DNA from: Bacteroidales bacterium
GTDB lineage: Bacteria > Bacteroidota > Bacteroidia > Bacteroidales > P3
Direction: 5' to 3'
DNA: 47,758 nucleotides
Assembly: GCA_017501495.1 (NCBI GenBank)
Contig: JAFVWV010000090.1
Coordinates: forward strand, 1-47,758
Positions 6,757 through 16,500 of the stretch are shown here, one piece after another. The position numbers and the translations under genes were made by a program. The notes under the pieces were generated by a model. The model was not told where the DNA came from. It did no database searches and worked only from the letters and a program-made list of their open reading frames with translations. Within the stretch, counting starts at the first letter, position 1; the number at the start of each line of letters is the position of its first letter.

Positions 6757-6917
6757 GCGTCTCTCCGAGACGCTGCTTTGTATTTGTTTGATATACCCCA
6801 CACTCGAAGTGCGGGGTTATTGAAAGTTTGCCTCTTCGAGGCAATTGCTGCTTTGTATTTGTTTAATAACCCCACACTCGAAGTGCGGGGTTATTGAGAG
6901 TTTGCCTCTTCGAGGCA
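6757..6917. repeat. Short-hairpin train, reversed and partly duplicated
   Basis: GCGTCTC-TCC-GAGACGC (6757-6773) comes first. A CCCCACAC/GTGCGGGG hairpin and a TGCCTC-TTC-GAGGCA hairpin follow, and the last two then repeat (to 6917) with a near-identical linker GCTTTGTATTTGTTTAATA. The order is the reverse of 6592-6685, so the two trains form a large inverted arrangement upstream of tnaA. Confidence 0.85.
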
Positions 6918-6952
6918 ATTAAAGCCATTCGTGTCGCAGAAAACCACGGCCC

Positions 6953-7174
6953 GCTTATCGTTTTTGCCACCAGCCACAGAAGCCACCCATTCGGCACATC
7001 AACGATACATCAACGATATATCAACGATATATCAACGATTGAAATCGTCGAAATATCGTTGATATATCGTTGATGTATCGTTGATATGCGCTACCGGTAC
7101 GGGTGCAGACAGGGCAAAAACAGCCGCTTTTTAACCAATTTTAACTAAAATCACCCCCTTCCGGACGCCAAAAC
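6953..7174 (+). repeat. ~220-bp palindromic element, copy 1
   Basis: The core (6998-7085) has perfect 33-bp arms, each made of three units ATCAACGATA(C/T), around a 22-base centre. Flanks outside the palindrome are also shared with the inverted copy 3 at 44840-45059: CGTTTTTGCC and AAGCCACCCATTCGGC on the left, TTTTTAACCAATTTTAACT and CCGGACGCCAAAAC on the right. No ORF is contained. From its end to the promoter at 7371 I see no feature beyond A/T-rich DNA and a GCC-rich stretch. Confidence 0.85.
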
Positions 7175-7370
7175 GCCCCCTGTGGCCGTCACAGAAACGC
7201 CGGTTGCGGACATGCCAGTTTATCAAAATTGCCACCTCCGCAAGCGCCCCCGGCAGGCACCGATGGCACCGGCCGGCGAACGTGCCGCCGACGGGTGGAA
7301 CCCGCACACACCGACGGACACAAAATTGCGCCTGTTAGAAATTATTAATAATAAATATCAAAAAAAAACG

Positions 7371-7378
7371 TATCTTTG
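7371..7378 (+). promoter_or_regulatory. -7 promoter box for giant protein 1
   Basis: TATCTTTG matches TAnnTTTG; no clear TTTG lies 19-20 bases upstream. The start codon is at 7601, implying an untranslated leader of about 215 bases, A-rich and without a strong hairpin that I can see. Confidence 0.55.
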
Positions 7379-7600
7379 CATTTTAGCGCATAGAGCAACT
7401 TTTGACGTAAAATAAATAAAAACAACACAATAGGCGCAATATACGCCGACGGAAACAATATAAAAAAAGAGAAAAAAAACGACAACCCGACCGCGAATAC
7501 ATGATAGACGAGACAGTGATGGAACTGACAGAAACCAACACTAATCACGAATAAAAAAAGCATCTTAGATATAACCCACGAAATAAACCACACACACAAT

Positions 7601-10600
7601 ATGAGCAATTTAGTACTCACGAACGGAAAGAAATCATTGAACGGAACGAAACGGATACTGCTTTTGGTCGGCCTGGCCATCGCCGCGGCGCTTCCTGCGC
7701 AGGCTGCCGACTATGTGTTCATGTACAACGGCGGCTACCTTGCTGTCAACAACTCCGGTGCCGTAGTCTCCACCACCACCTTCAGCCGCTCCTGCGTCTG
7801 GACCTGCGTGTCGAACACCACCACGCTGACCGCCGCCACCCTCAGCGGAACGTCCACCTGGTTGTACACCGAGGCCAACGGCAAGCGCTATTGGCTTGTG
7901 GGCAGCAACTCAGACGGCACAAGTGTTACCGTACAAGAAGCGGCACCCGGAACGGCACGTTGGCGTTCCGACGGCACATATCTGTTCCACAGACAAAGCA
8001 ATAATTACTACCTGTATTACCGCGGCGGTTCGTGGAAAACCAGCCGGAGAAACAATGGTAACTCTTATGGAGAAAACGCCTACATGTCAGGCAATGGCAG
8101 TGGTACCGACTATCGCTCCACCACCTCCACGGTGACGACGAACAACGTGGACGAGGCCGTCATCGGCTCGCTCTCTACCCCCACCATTACGCCCAACGAG
8201 GCGCAAAGCGTCGAATACAACGGCAGCGTCAGCTACAACGCCTCGGCCACGGGCCCCACCCGCATTGTGCCGGCACACACCACCTATACCCACAACAGCA
8301 ACACCATCTACTACTACAACAACCAGACCCATACTTCTACCGATGCCTTCGCCATCAACAACCCCGAGGTTACCTACACTTGGACCCTCTCCGGTGACGG
8401 CGCCAGCGCACTGGAGCTGATGTCCACCACCGGCGAGAACACCATCGTGAAATACACCGGCAGCGCTACCGGCACCACGGCCACACTCACCGTCACCGCC
8501 AGGGTGGGTACCGAGACCCGTACGGCCTCCGTCACCATCAACGTCACACCCGTGGAGCCCACGGCCATCAGCGCCACAGGCACCACAGTGTATATGGGCA
8601 ATAGCGGCGAGGTGGTCTACACCCTCACGCCCAACTATGCCTACAACCGCGTCGCGGCCGTCTCCGGCAACTCCGACATCTTCACCGTCAGCTCGCCCGC
8701 CACGAGCGGCGCCGTGGCCATCACCCCCGTGGCTCCGGGCCAGGCCACGTTGACCCTCACGGCCCTCAACTCCAACGGCAGCAACGGTCCCAGCGTAGTG
8801 GATACCGTCATCGTGCGCGACATCTGCGCCGTGCCGCAGTTCGCCTTCGCCCAGAGCGGCAGCTCCGTGCTGGCCACCATCACCACCACTACCCCGGGTG
8901 CCACCATCCGCTACATCACCGACGGCACCGACCCCACCCCCACCACCGGCACCGTCTACTCATCAGCCCCCTTCACCGTTGCCGACGGCACCAACATCAA
9001 GGCCATTGCCGTGAAGGACGGCTACTACGACCCCTCGGCCGTGGCCACCAAGGTAGTGCGCCCCATCGACTATGTGGAGCAGGGCGTCAGCGGCGGCATC
9101 GTCACCCTCAACGACCTGGAAGACCACACCTGGACCTACTACAGCGGCGTGAGCAGCGACCTCGACGGCGGCAACTACAACACCAACTACCTCGGCAAGC
9201 TCTACAGCCCCAACCCCCGCAATGTGAAAATCACCTACAAGGCCAACGGCGGCGCCGTCTCCATCGACGAGAGCGATACGCAGTTCGTCTACTACAAGAC
9301 CCTCGAGGAGAGCGCCACTACCGGCGAGTACGCCTACCAGGTCATCAGCAACCCCTTCAGCAAACGCCCCAACGGCAAAGGCTTCGGCGGATGGAAGATC
9401 AAAGATGGTGCCGACTACATCAAAGGCTATAACGACGAGGCCACCCTGCCGCTCGACGCGGAGATTGTCTTCAACAACCTGCCCTATGCCAGCACCAACT
9501 GCGTCTCGGCGGAGATTGTCTTCGAGGCCACATGGGTGGACCTGAACAATATCACCTATGCCAGCGGCAATACCATCACCTACAATGTCTCCGGCGGCAA
9601 CTACGAGACCAACATCCTTGTGCTGAACCGCAACGTCACCGGCACCATCACCACCTCGTCGCCCGTCACCATCATGATGGTGGAACCCAACGGCAGCAGC
9701 GACTACCGTGACACCTACACCTTCACCGGCAACATCACACCCGACAACAACGGGGTTACCAAGATAGAGTTCACGCGGTGGAATAGTCAAAATACAGTAG
9801 ATGCAGATTACAACAACCTGTGGATCGGCCGTGGTATGACAACAACCAGCCGTTGCGCCAACCTGATAACAGGAGTCAATGGCACCGGGAGTGTGGCAAG
9901 CCCACAATACAGCATCAAGGTTGAAAGCGGAGTATACCAATATTTCGATTTTTATAAGGGACATAGTACATACACAGGAGGAACTGAAAACACAGGCTTT
10001 ACCGTCTCGGGAAGCAGCGCCAATGCAAGAATCACGATTGGCAATGACTATGACAGAGCCAGTGGCACCAATACCAACCTTGAATTCATCTATGGCCCCA
10101 TGTTCGGTTACTCTGGTAATTTTTCGACTAGGGGCAACCGCGACAATCTGCACACCCTGGATTTGGTTGTCAAGAGTGGCAGCATAGGCACAACCTTCTT
10201 CATGGAAAACACTAACACGGCCACCTACCTGCAGGGTGGTGCAGGATATTGCATGTATTTGAGCTCTGCTGGTAGCCAAACCAACGTTGGCGGCAGAAAT
10301 GTGGTAATAGAAGGCGGCGATATATGCTCTATCGGCGGAGGTGTCGACAGTTATAATAATGCTCCCAGCAACAACAATACTCCAAGCACAACGACACACT
10401 ACGACCGAATGGCATTGAATATACGCATCAAAGGAGGTACCATTCATGGCAATGTGTATGGCGGCGCCGCTAAATCACCCTCGGGTGGCAACAAGATAAT
10501 CGTTATGACTGGTGGTCAAGTGAAAGGATGGCTTGCTGCTGGATGCAACGGCACAGATAATGATGGAGGACAGAACTATGGAACATCCTATGTATATATA

Positions 10601-12649
10601 GGTGGCAAGGGCGCCGTTGACAGCGACGGAAGCACCAAGGTGCTTGGCTATGCTAACGGTGGCAACGTCTATGCCGCCGGAGCAGGCCGACAGGGTGCCA
10701 CCACCTGCGGCGAGATGACCTTCGGCTCCAATTTGGTTATTGCTGACGACTCCTACATCGAGCGTGGTATCTACGGCGGCGGCAACTATGGCTACGCAAA
10801 GCAAAACACCAGCATCTACATTATGGGAGGCGTTAACGAAGGACTTGCGGGAACCGTTAACACCGTAACTACCGAAGGAGGCCTTTATGGCGGCGCAAAC
10901 CAGCAGGACGGTCCCGATGTGCATATATATATGAACGGCGGCGAGATGCGCGGCGGCGTCTACGGCGGTTGCAACACCTCCGGCTCCATCGACGGCGACG
11001 TCACCATGCACATCGACGGTGGCCAGGTGGGTACCACCACCCAGGCTGCCAATATCCACGGCGGCGGATACGGCCAGGCCACGCGTGTGCTCGGCAGCGT
11101 CAACCTGACGCTGGGCAAGGCCGACTGCAGCACCATCGCCGATGGTGTGACCGTCTACGGCGACGTCTACGGCGGCAGCGCCGAAGGCCGCACCAACGGC
11201 AACAACGGCCTCACCTCCGGCGCCGTGACCAACGTCAACCTCTACCACGGCACCATCTACGGCGCCCTCTACGGCGGCGGCCTCGGCACTAAGACACCTG
11301 ACCATCCCGCCATCGTCTACGGCCCCGTGGCCGTGAAGGTCTACGGCGGCAGCGTCCGCACCAACGACGGCAGCGGCGAGAACGGCTCGGGCGGCGTCTT
11401 CGGCTGCAACAACGTCAACGGCGCCCCGCAGGGCAACGTAACGGTCGACATCTACGGCACCGACTCCGCCGAGGCAGGCCACGAGTTTGCCCTCTATGCC
11501 GTCTACGGCGGCGGCAACCGCTCCGACTACGACCGCACCCCAGTGGTTACCATCCACGGCTGCAAAAACCACATCGAGTACGTCTACGGCGGCGGCAACG
11601 CCAGTGCCGTGCGAGGCACCGACGTCACCATCTGGGGCGGCCACATAGGCAACGCCTTCGGCGGCGGCAACGGCTTCAGCGTCACCGGCAACCACACCGA
11701 CGCCTCGGCCGACCACTACAACCCCGGCGCCAACATCACCGCCGACGGCACCAACCTCACCATCCACGGCGGCACCATCGACGCCGCCTTCGGCGGCAGC
11801 AACCAGTGGGGCTACATCAACAGCACCATCACCGTCACCGTCGAGGAGCAGACCGAGTCCGCCAACGACCCCTGCACCGGGTCGGCCTATAAACCTTGCG
11901 ACAACCTCATCGTCGAGCTCTACGGCGGCGGCAACCAGGCCCCGGCCGTGACCCGGGAGGATGCCTACATCAGCCCCGACGTCAACATCAACTCCTGCAA
12001 CATGGAGATCACCAACCTCTTCGGCGGCGCCAAGAACGCCAACCACGGCGCCAACATCAACCTCGAGGTCACCAAGGGCAAGTTCGAGAACGTCTTCGGC
12101 GGCAACAACCTGGGCGGCACCATCACCGGCAACGTCACCCTCACCCTCAAGGGCGGCACCATGACCAACGCCTTCGGCGGCAACAACATGGGCGGCTCCA
12201 TCACGGGCACCATCACGGTTCTCGTCGACTCCACGGGCGAATGCCCGCTGAAGGTGGACAACGTCTACGGCGGCGGCAACCAGGCAGCCTACGCCCCCAA
12301 CGACCCCACGGCGGCGACGCCCACGGTCAACTTCGTCAACGGCACGGTGCGCAACGCCGTCTTCGGCGGCGGCCTCGGCGACGCAGCCAAAATCACGGCC
12401 AACCCCACCGTCAACATCGGCGGCACCGGCAGCAAGCATGCCGTAGTGGGCGGCACCCGTATTAACGGCACCAAGGGCGACGGCAACGTCTACGGCGGCG
12501 GCTCGCAGGCCGACGTCCTCAAGGACGGCGCTGGCACCGGCAACACCAGCGTCACCCTCAGCGGCCACGCCACGGTGAAGGGCAACGTCTACGGCGGCGG
12601 CAACGAAGCCAATGTAGAGGGCAACTCGTCGGTGAAATTGGAAGAATAA
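7601..12649 (+). CDS. Giant secreted VYGGG-repeat protein 1
   Basis: A 1682-residue protein with a Sec signal peptide (basic start, LLLVGLAIAAALPAQA, cleavage after about residue 35). It has an N-terminal domain (about 36-150) with the SCVW motif, similar to giant 3. Ig/BIG2-like beta domains follow (about 195-405). Next come a chitobiase C-terminal-like domain (about 410-487; PGATIRYITDGTDPTP) and an InlB/Flg_new-like segment (about 540-610; YKANGG...GFGGWK). A long glycine-rich repeat region runs from about 950 to the end, with rungs of 20-30 residues ending VYGGGN or VFGGGN. The repeats suggest a right-handed beta-solenoid stalk (inference). There is no T9SS sorting domain; the protein ends on a repeat. 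DNA from about 9770 to 10900 is visibly richer in A/T than the rest. A surface or adhesin role is likely; the ligand is unknown. Confidence 0.85.
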   Translation: MSNLVLTNGKKSLNGTKRILLLVGLAIAAALPAQAADYVFMYNGGYLAVNNSGAVVSTTTFSRSCVWTCVSNTTTLTAATLSGTSTWLYTEANGKRYWLVGSNSDGTSVTVQEAAPGTARWRSDGTYLFHRQSNNYYLYYRGGSWKTSRRNNGNSYGENAYMSGNGSGTDYRSTTSTVTTNNVDEAVIGSLSTPTITPNEAQSVEYNGSVSYNASATGPTRIVPAHTTYTHNSNTIYYYNNQTHTSTDAFAINNPEVTYTWTLSGDGASALELMSTTGENTIVKYTGSATGTTATLTVTARVGTETRTASVTINVTPVEPTAISATGTTVYMGNSGEVVYTLTPNYAYNRVAAVSGNSDIFTVSSPATSGAVAITPVAPGQATLTLTALNSNGSNGPSVVDTVIVRDICAVPQFAFAQSGSSVLATITTTTPGATIRYITDGTDPTPTTGTVYSSAPFTVADGTNIKAIAVKDGYYDPSAVATKVVRPIDYVEQGVSGGIVTLNDLEDHTWTYYSGVSSDLDGGNYNTNYLGKLYSPNPRNVKITYKANGGAVSIDESDTQFVYYKTLEESATTGEYAYQVISNPFSKRPNGKGFGGWKIKDGADYIKGYNDEATLPLDAEIVFNNLPYASTNCVSAEIVFEATWVDLNNITYASGNTITYNVSGGNYETNILVLNRNVTGTITTSSPVTIMMVEPNGSSDYRDTYTFTGNITPDNNGVTKIEFTRWNSQNTVDADYNNLWIGRGMTTTSRCANLITGVNGTGSVASPQYSIKVESGVYQYFDFYKGHSTYTGGTENTGFTVSGSSANARITIGNDYDRASGTNTNLEFIYGPMFGYSGNFSTRGNRDNLHTLDLVVKSGSIGTTFFMENTNTATYLQGGAGYCMYLSSAGSQTNVGGRNVVIEGGDICSIGGGVDSYNNAPSNNNTPSTTTHYDRMALNIRIKGGTIHGNVYGGAAKSPSGGNKIIVMTGGQVKGWLAAGCNGTDNDGGQNYGTSYVYIGGKGAVDSDGSTKVLGYANGGNVYAAGAGRQGATTCGEMTFGSNLVIADDSYIERGIYGGGNYGYAKQNTSIYIMGGVNEGLAGTVNTVTTEGGLYGGANQQDGPDVHIYMNGGEMRGGVYGGCNTSGSIDGDVTMHIDGGQVGTTTQAANIHGGGYGQATRVLGSVNLTLGKADCSTIADGVTVYGDVYGGSAEGRTNGNNGLTSGAVTNVNLYHGTIYGALYGGGLGTKTPDHPAIVYGPVAVKVYGGSVRTNDGSGENGSGGVFGCNNVNGAPQGNVTVDIYGTDSAEAGHEFALYAVYGGGNRSDYDRTPVVTIHGCKNHIEYVYGGGNASAVRGTDVTIWGGHIGNAFGGGNGFSVTGNHTDASADHYNPGANITADGTNLTIHGGTIDAAFGGSNQWGYINSTITVTVEEQTESANDPCTGSAYKPCDNLIVELYGGGNQAPAVTREDAYISPDVNINSCNMEITNLFGGAKNANHGANINLEVTKGKFENVFGGNNLGGTITGNVTLTLKGGTMTNAFGGNNMGGSITGTITVLVDSTGECPLKVDNVYGGGNQAAYAPNDPTAATPTVNFVNGTVRNAVFGGGLGDAAKITANPTVNIGGTGSKHAVVGGTRINGTKGDGNVYGGGSQADVLKDGAGTGNTSVTLSGHATVKGNVYGGGNEANVEGNSSVKLEE

Positions 12650-12689
12650 ACATTATAAAGATGGACTCTATAAATCAAAATGCTCCTAT

Positions 12690-12823
12690 CCCTGCGGGCA
12701 GAAATCTAGTAAATCCAGTAAATTTTTGCTGACGCAACAAACGCGAAGCGTATAATTTACAAGATTTACAAGATTTCGCGGTGCCGAAGGCAAGCAGGAT
12801 AATCAAGAATTTATAGAACCCTC
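12690..12823 (-). repeat. Inverted single copy of the 144-bp repeat family
   Basis: Read on the minus strand, this stretch carries GGTTCTATAAAT, TGCTTGCCTTCGGCACCGCG, AAATCTTGTAAATCTTGTAA and TTTCTGCCCGCAGGGATAGG. These align with the units at 4213-4607, with some divergence in the middle. It fills most of the gap between giant 1 and the MNT gene. Confidence 0.8.
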
Positions 12824-12845
12824 CTAAAGAATAAAGGAAGAACCC

Positions 12846-13154
12846 ATGAAACGGAAAGAAATAACAGACACACTCAGCCGGGAGTTCAGCAAGCTGCCTC
12901 TCGACATCGAGGTGTGGCTCTACGGCAGCGAGGCCCGCGGCGACGCACGTCCCGACTCGGACATCGACCTGCTGGTTCTTTTCAACAAGCCGGAAGTCAG
13001 ATACGCCGACAGGGACAAGATTTTCGAGGTAACATATCCGATAGAAATGGAAACAGGTGTCATCATCAGCCCTTTTATCCTGCCCAAGTCCCAGTGGGAG
13101 TCGCGTATGACCCCTTTCCGTATGAATGTTATGAATGAAGGAATACGGCTATGA
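12846..13154 (+). CDS. MNT-type minimal nucleotidyltransferase (antitoxin of an MNT-HEPN pair)
   Basis: A 102-residue DNA polymerase beta-like minimal nucleotidyltransferase. The signature YGSEARGDARPDSDIDLL (about residues 26-43) supplies the G-S motif and the D-x-D metal-binding pair. In characterised MNT-HEPN (type VII) systems the MNT protein neutralises its HEPN partner by transferring AMP to it. The stop codon overlaps the start of the HEPN gene by ATGA (13151-13154), typical translational coupling of these pairs. It lies 196 bases after giant 1 and just after a repeat of the 144-bp family. I see no clear TAnnTTTG promoter in front, so read-through from upstream is possible. Confidence 0.88.
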   Translation: MKRKEITDTLSREFSKLPLDIEVWLYGSEARGDARPDSDIDLLVLFNKPEVRYADRDKIFEVTYPIEMETGVIISPFILPKSQWESRMTPFRMNVMNEGIRL

Positions 13155-13576
13155 GCGAATTGAACCAACAGCAGAGAACCGACATTGTGCGTTATCGTAT
13201 GGAGAACGCACGCAACACCCTGGCAGAAGTCGAGTTCCAGATAAACAACGGCTTCTACAATACTGCGGTGAACCGCATGTACTATGCCTGCTACTACGCT
13301 GTGTGTGCTCTGCTTATAGCCAACAAGATACAGACCAAGTCACACGACGGCGCCAGGCAGATGTTCAGCCTGCACTTCGTGAAAACAGGAATTGTGTCGA
13401 AAGAATACGGAAGGTTTTACAGCAACCTGTTTGAGGAACGCACTACGGGAGACTATGAAGACCTTTTCGACCACGACCTTGCGTCGTGCAAGGAACTTTA
13501 CCCGATGGTGAAAGAATTTGTTGCAACACTGCTTCACATAGGAGAAGAGTGGCTTAAGGATAACCAAGTGAAATAA
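13151..13576 (+). CDS. HEPN-domain protein (toxin of an MNT-HEPN pair)
   Basis: A 141-residue all-helical HEPN protein (PF05168 type). Family marks are NRMYYACYYAVCALL (about 37-51), TKSHDGARQMF (about 59-69) and the following HFVKTG. An R-x5-H arrangement (RQMFSLH) fits the HEPN RNase motif. The C-terminal part has the ERTTGDYED sequence commonly conserved in this family. HEPN toxins cleave RNA and are restrained by their MNT partner. It overlaps the MNT gene by four bases, and only 7 bases separate its stop from the start of giant 2, so all three may be on one transcript. Toxicity is inferred from family, not shown. Confidence 0.85.
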   Translation: MSELNQQQRTDIVRYRMENARNTLAEVEFQINNGFYNTAVNRMYYACYYAVCALLIANKIQTKSHDGARQMFSLHFVKTGIVSKEYGRFYSNLFEERTTGDYEDLFDHDLASCKELYPMVKEFVATLLHIGEEWLKDNQVK

Positions 13577-13583
13577 TAATACA

Positions 13584-16500
13584 ATGAAACATACTAATAG
13601 TTATACTATGAAACATACTTTTGCAGGCAAGGCCGCAGCGGTGGCTTTGCTGGCCATGCTGGGCTTGGGCGGCAATGCCCAGGCGCAGATCGTTGTCCAT
13701 GGCGACGTCTACGGCGCCGGCAAGGGTGTATATCCCGGCGTGGATGTGGCCCGCGTGCACGGTAACTCCACCGTGGTGATGAGCGCCGGCACCGTAGACA
13801 GTAACGTCTACGGCGGTGGCGAGTTGGGCGCCGTCAACGGCAACACCGACGTGGCCATCTCCGGCACCGCCCATGTGGGAGGCAACGACCTCACCAGTTA
13901 CAATGGCTTCGTCTTCGGCGGCGGCTCCGGCACCATCCAAGACCCCGGCTATGCCAATGTCAAGGGCAACTCCCATGTGGCCATCAGCGGCGGCTATGTG
14001 CACAACACCGTCTTTGGCGGCGGCGAGCTGGCCTCCGTGGGCACCTTTACCTTGGCTGCATCTGCCGATGCCGCGAACGACATCGTGGTCGGCGAGCCCG
14101 TCAACTGCGCCAGTGGTACCGGTCGCAGCCTGGTGGAGATCAGCGGTGGCCAGATAGGCCATAAGGACGCCACCTTGCGCGTGGATATCGGCTATGTCTT
14201 CGGTGCCGGTATGGGTGTCTACACCGACCCCCATGCTGCCAACGAACCGGCCCCCTCGGCCGACAACGCCCGTTTCGGCTATGTCAACACCGCCGAGGTG
14301 CAAGTCAGCGGCTCGGCCTTCATCGTGGGTGCCGTGTGGGGTGGCAGCGAGAACGGCCAGGTGCTCGACAGCTGCGGCGTCATCGTCAGCGGCGGCCAGA
14401 TTGGCAACGGCTATGACTGGACGAACAAAGAGGGTAAAGGCCTCTATACTGCTGCCAACTGGGACGAAGCCGTTGCAGCCGTCAAGGCCCAGGATGCTAC
14501 GCGCATCAACACCATTGCCGCTGCTATGCCGGAGTGCATGCACTGGAAATATGGCTACGATACCATCATCAACGGAGATTCTACCAAGCACTACCTCCCC
14601 TACGACCGCTATGCCAATGAAACCGGCGACACCACAGCCTCCTACAACCCCGGCGACGGCCACACCTTCTTCGGCAATGTCTTCGGCGGCGGCTCGGGCT
14701 ACTACCCCTATGCCACCGACAATAGAGGCACGGGCGGCGAGTTCACCACCCAGTTCTACAAATTCCAGGGTCGTGTGCGCGGCAATACCTATGTGGAGAT
14801 CACCGGCGGACATATCCTGACCTCGGTCTATGGCGGCTGCGAGTATGCCGACGTGTTGGGCGACTGCCGCGTGGTGATGACCGGCGGCACCCTCGGCCTC
14901 CCGCGAACCATCGACTCCATCACCGACCACCCCGTCACCAGCTACCTCTTCGGCGCCGGCAAGGGTGACCAGCGTACCGAGTTCAATATGCGTACCAATG
15001 TGCAGAATGTCAACGTGAAGGTCAGCGGCGGTCTCATCTTCGGTTCCGTCTTCGGCGGCGGCAAGGATGGTCACGTGCTGGGCGACGCCAAGGTGACCAT
15101 CGACAGCGCTGCCTGGGTAGGCACCTGGGGCACCTCGTATGTCGACGGCAATATCTTCGGCGGCGGCCGCGGATTCGGCGGCACGGCCTACACGGCCGGC
15201 TCCATCGGCGGCAACGTCGAAGTCAATATCAACAACGACACCGTGGCGGGCACCCCCGTGAGACCCACCATGCTCGGCTCCGTCTACGGTGGTGGCCGTC
15301 TGGCCTCTGTGGGCTCCTACTTTGTGGCCGTGGGTGACCCCAATTATAGCCAGCTGCAGGACGGCGACGACCACGGCAATATCAAGATTAACATCACCGG
15401 CGGCACCATCGGCAACCTCAGAGAGTTCTCCCACCCAGTCTTCGATCCCGCCGCGAGTTACAGCGTGGGCGACGTGGTGGCCTACCAGAACCAGATGTAC
15501 CGTTTCACCAGCGCACATCCCGCCGGCGCATGGAACCAAGCCGATGTCACCGACATCGTGCACACCACCGGCGGCAACGTCTTCGGCTCGAGCATGGGAC
15601 GTCTGTTCAAGCTCGGCGCCACCGACGAGACCGACTCCAACAGCTTCCTGCGCATCTGGCCCGGTATGGCCAAGTGCAAGAACACCGAAATCAACATCAG
15701 CGGCGATGCCACCATCTATAGTAATGTCTATGGCGGCGGCGAGCTGGGCTATGTGATGAAGGACACCAAGGTGACCATCGACGGCAGCCAGGTGACCATC
15801 GGTCACGGTGTGGCTACCGGCACCACCGACGCCTGCTACCTGGGCTCCGTCTATGGCGGCGGCTACGGCAGCGACAACATCACCCCACACATCAACGACA
15901 CAGCGAGCATCACCTCCACCTCCGGCTTTGTTTCGGCGGCCATGCATGCCGGCCGCGTCTACGGCAACACCGAGGTGGAATTGAAGAACGGTCACATCCT
16001 GGGCAACATCTATGGTGGCGGCGAGCTGGCCTCCGTGGGACGCCGCTGGAAGGACATGACCTACGCCTACGACCCCTCAAACCCCTATAAATTCCAGCCT
16101 CCCTACAACGGCACCGCCGCGACCTACAACTACGAGGTGAACGGCGTAACCTACACCTCCTACGGCTACAGCGCCAATGTGGGCAACACCAAGGTGACCG
16201 TCAGCGGCGGCAAGGTGGGCGAGGTGGACAATGTCACCGTCGGCACCCACCGTGTGGCAGGCCACTCGACCGGCCGCAAGGGTTCCGTCTTCGGCGGCAG
16301 CAAGGGCCGCCCAGGCTATTTTGATACAATTAATAATAAAGACTACGGCTTCCACTACACCCGCATGGCCTATGTCGACAAGACGCAGGTCATCATCAAG
16401 GGCGGTCAGATTGCCGCCTCGGTCTTCGGCGGCGGCGAGAACGGCCACGTGCGTTACGACGCCACCGTCACCATGACCGACGGCACCGTGGGTCTGGAAC

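Noticed and set aside
6998-7085. CRISPR array, because of repeated ATCAACGATA units
   Set aside because: The units are adjacent and arranged as an inverted repeat, with no spacers and no cas genes nearby.
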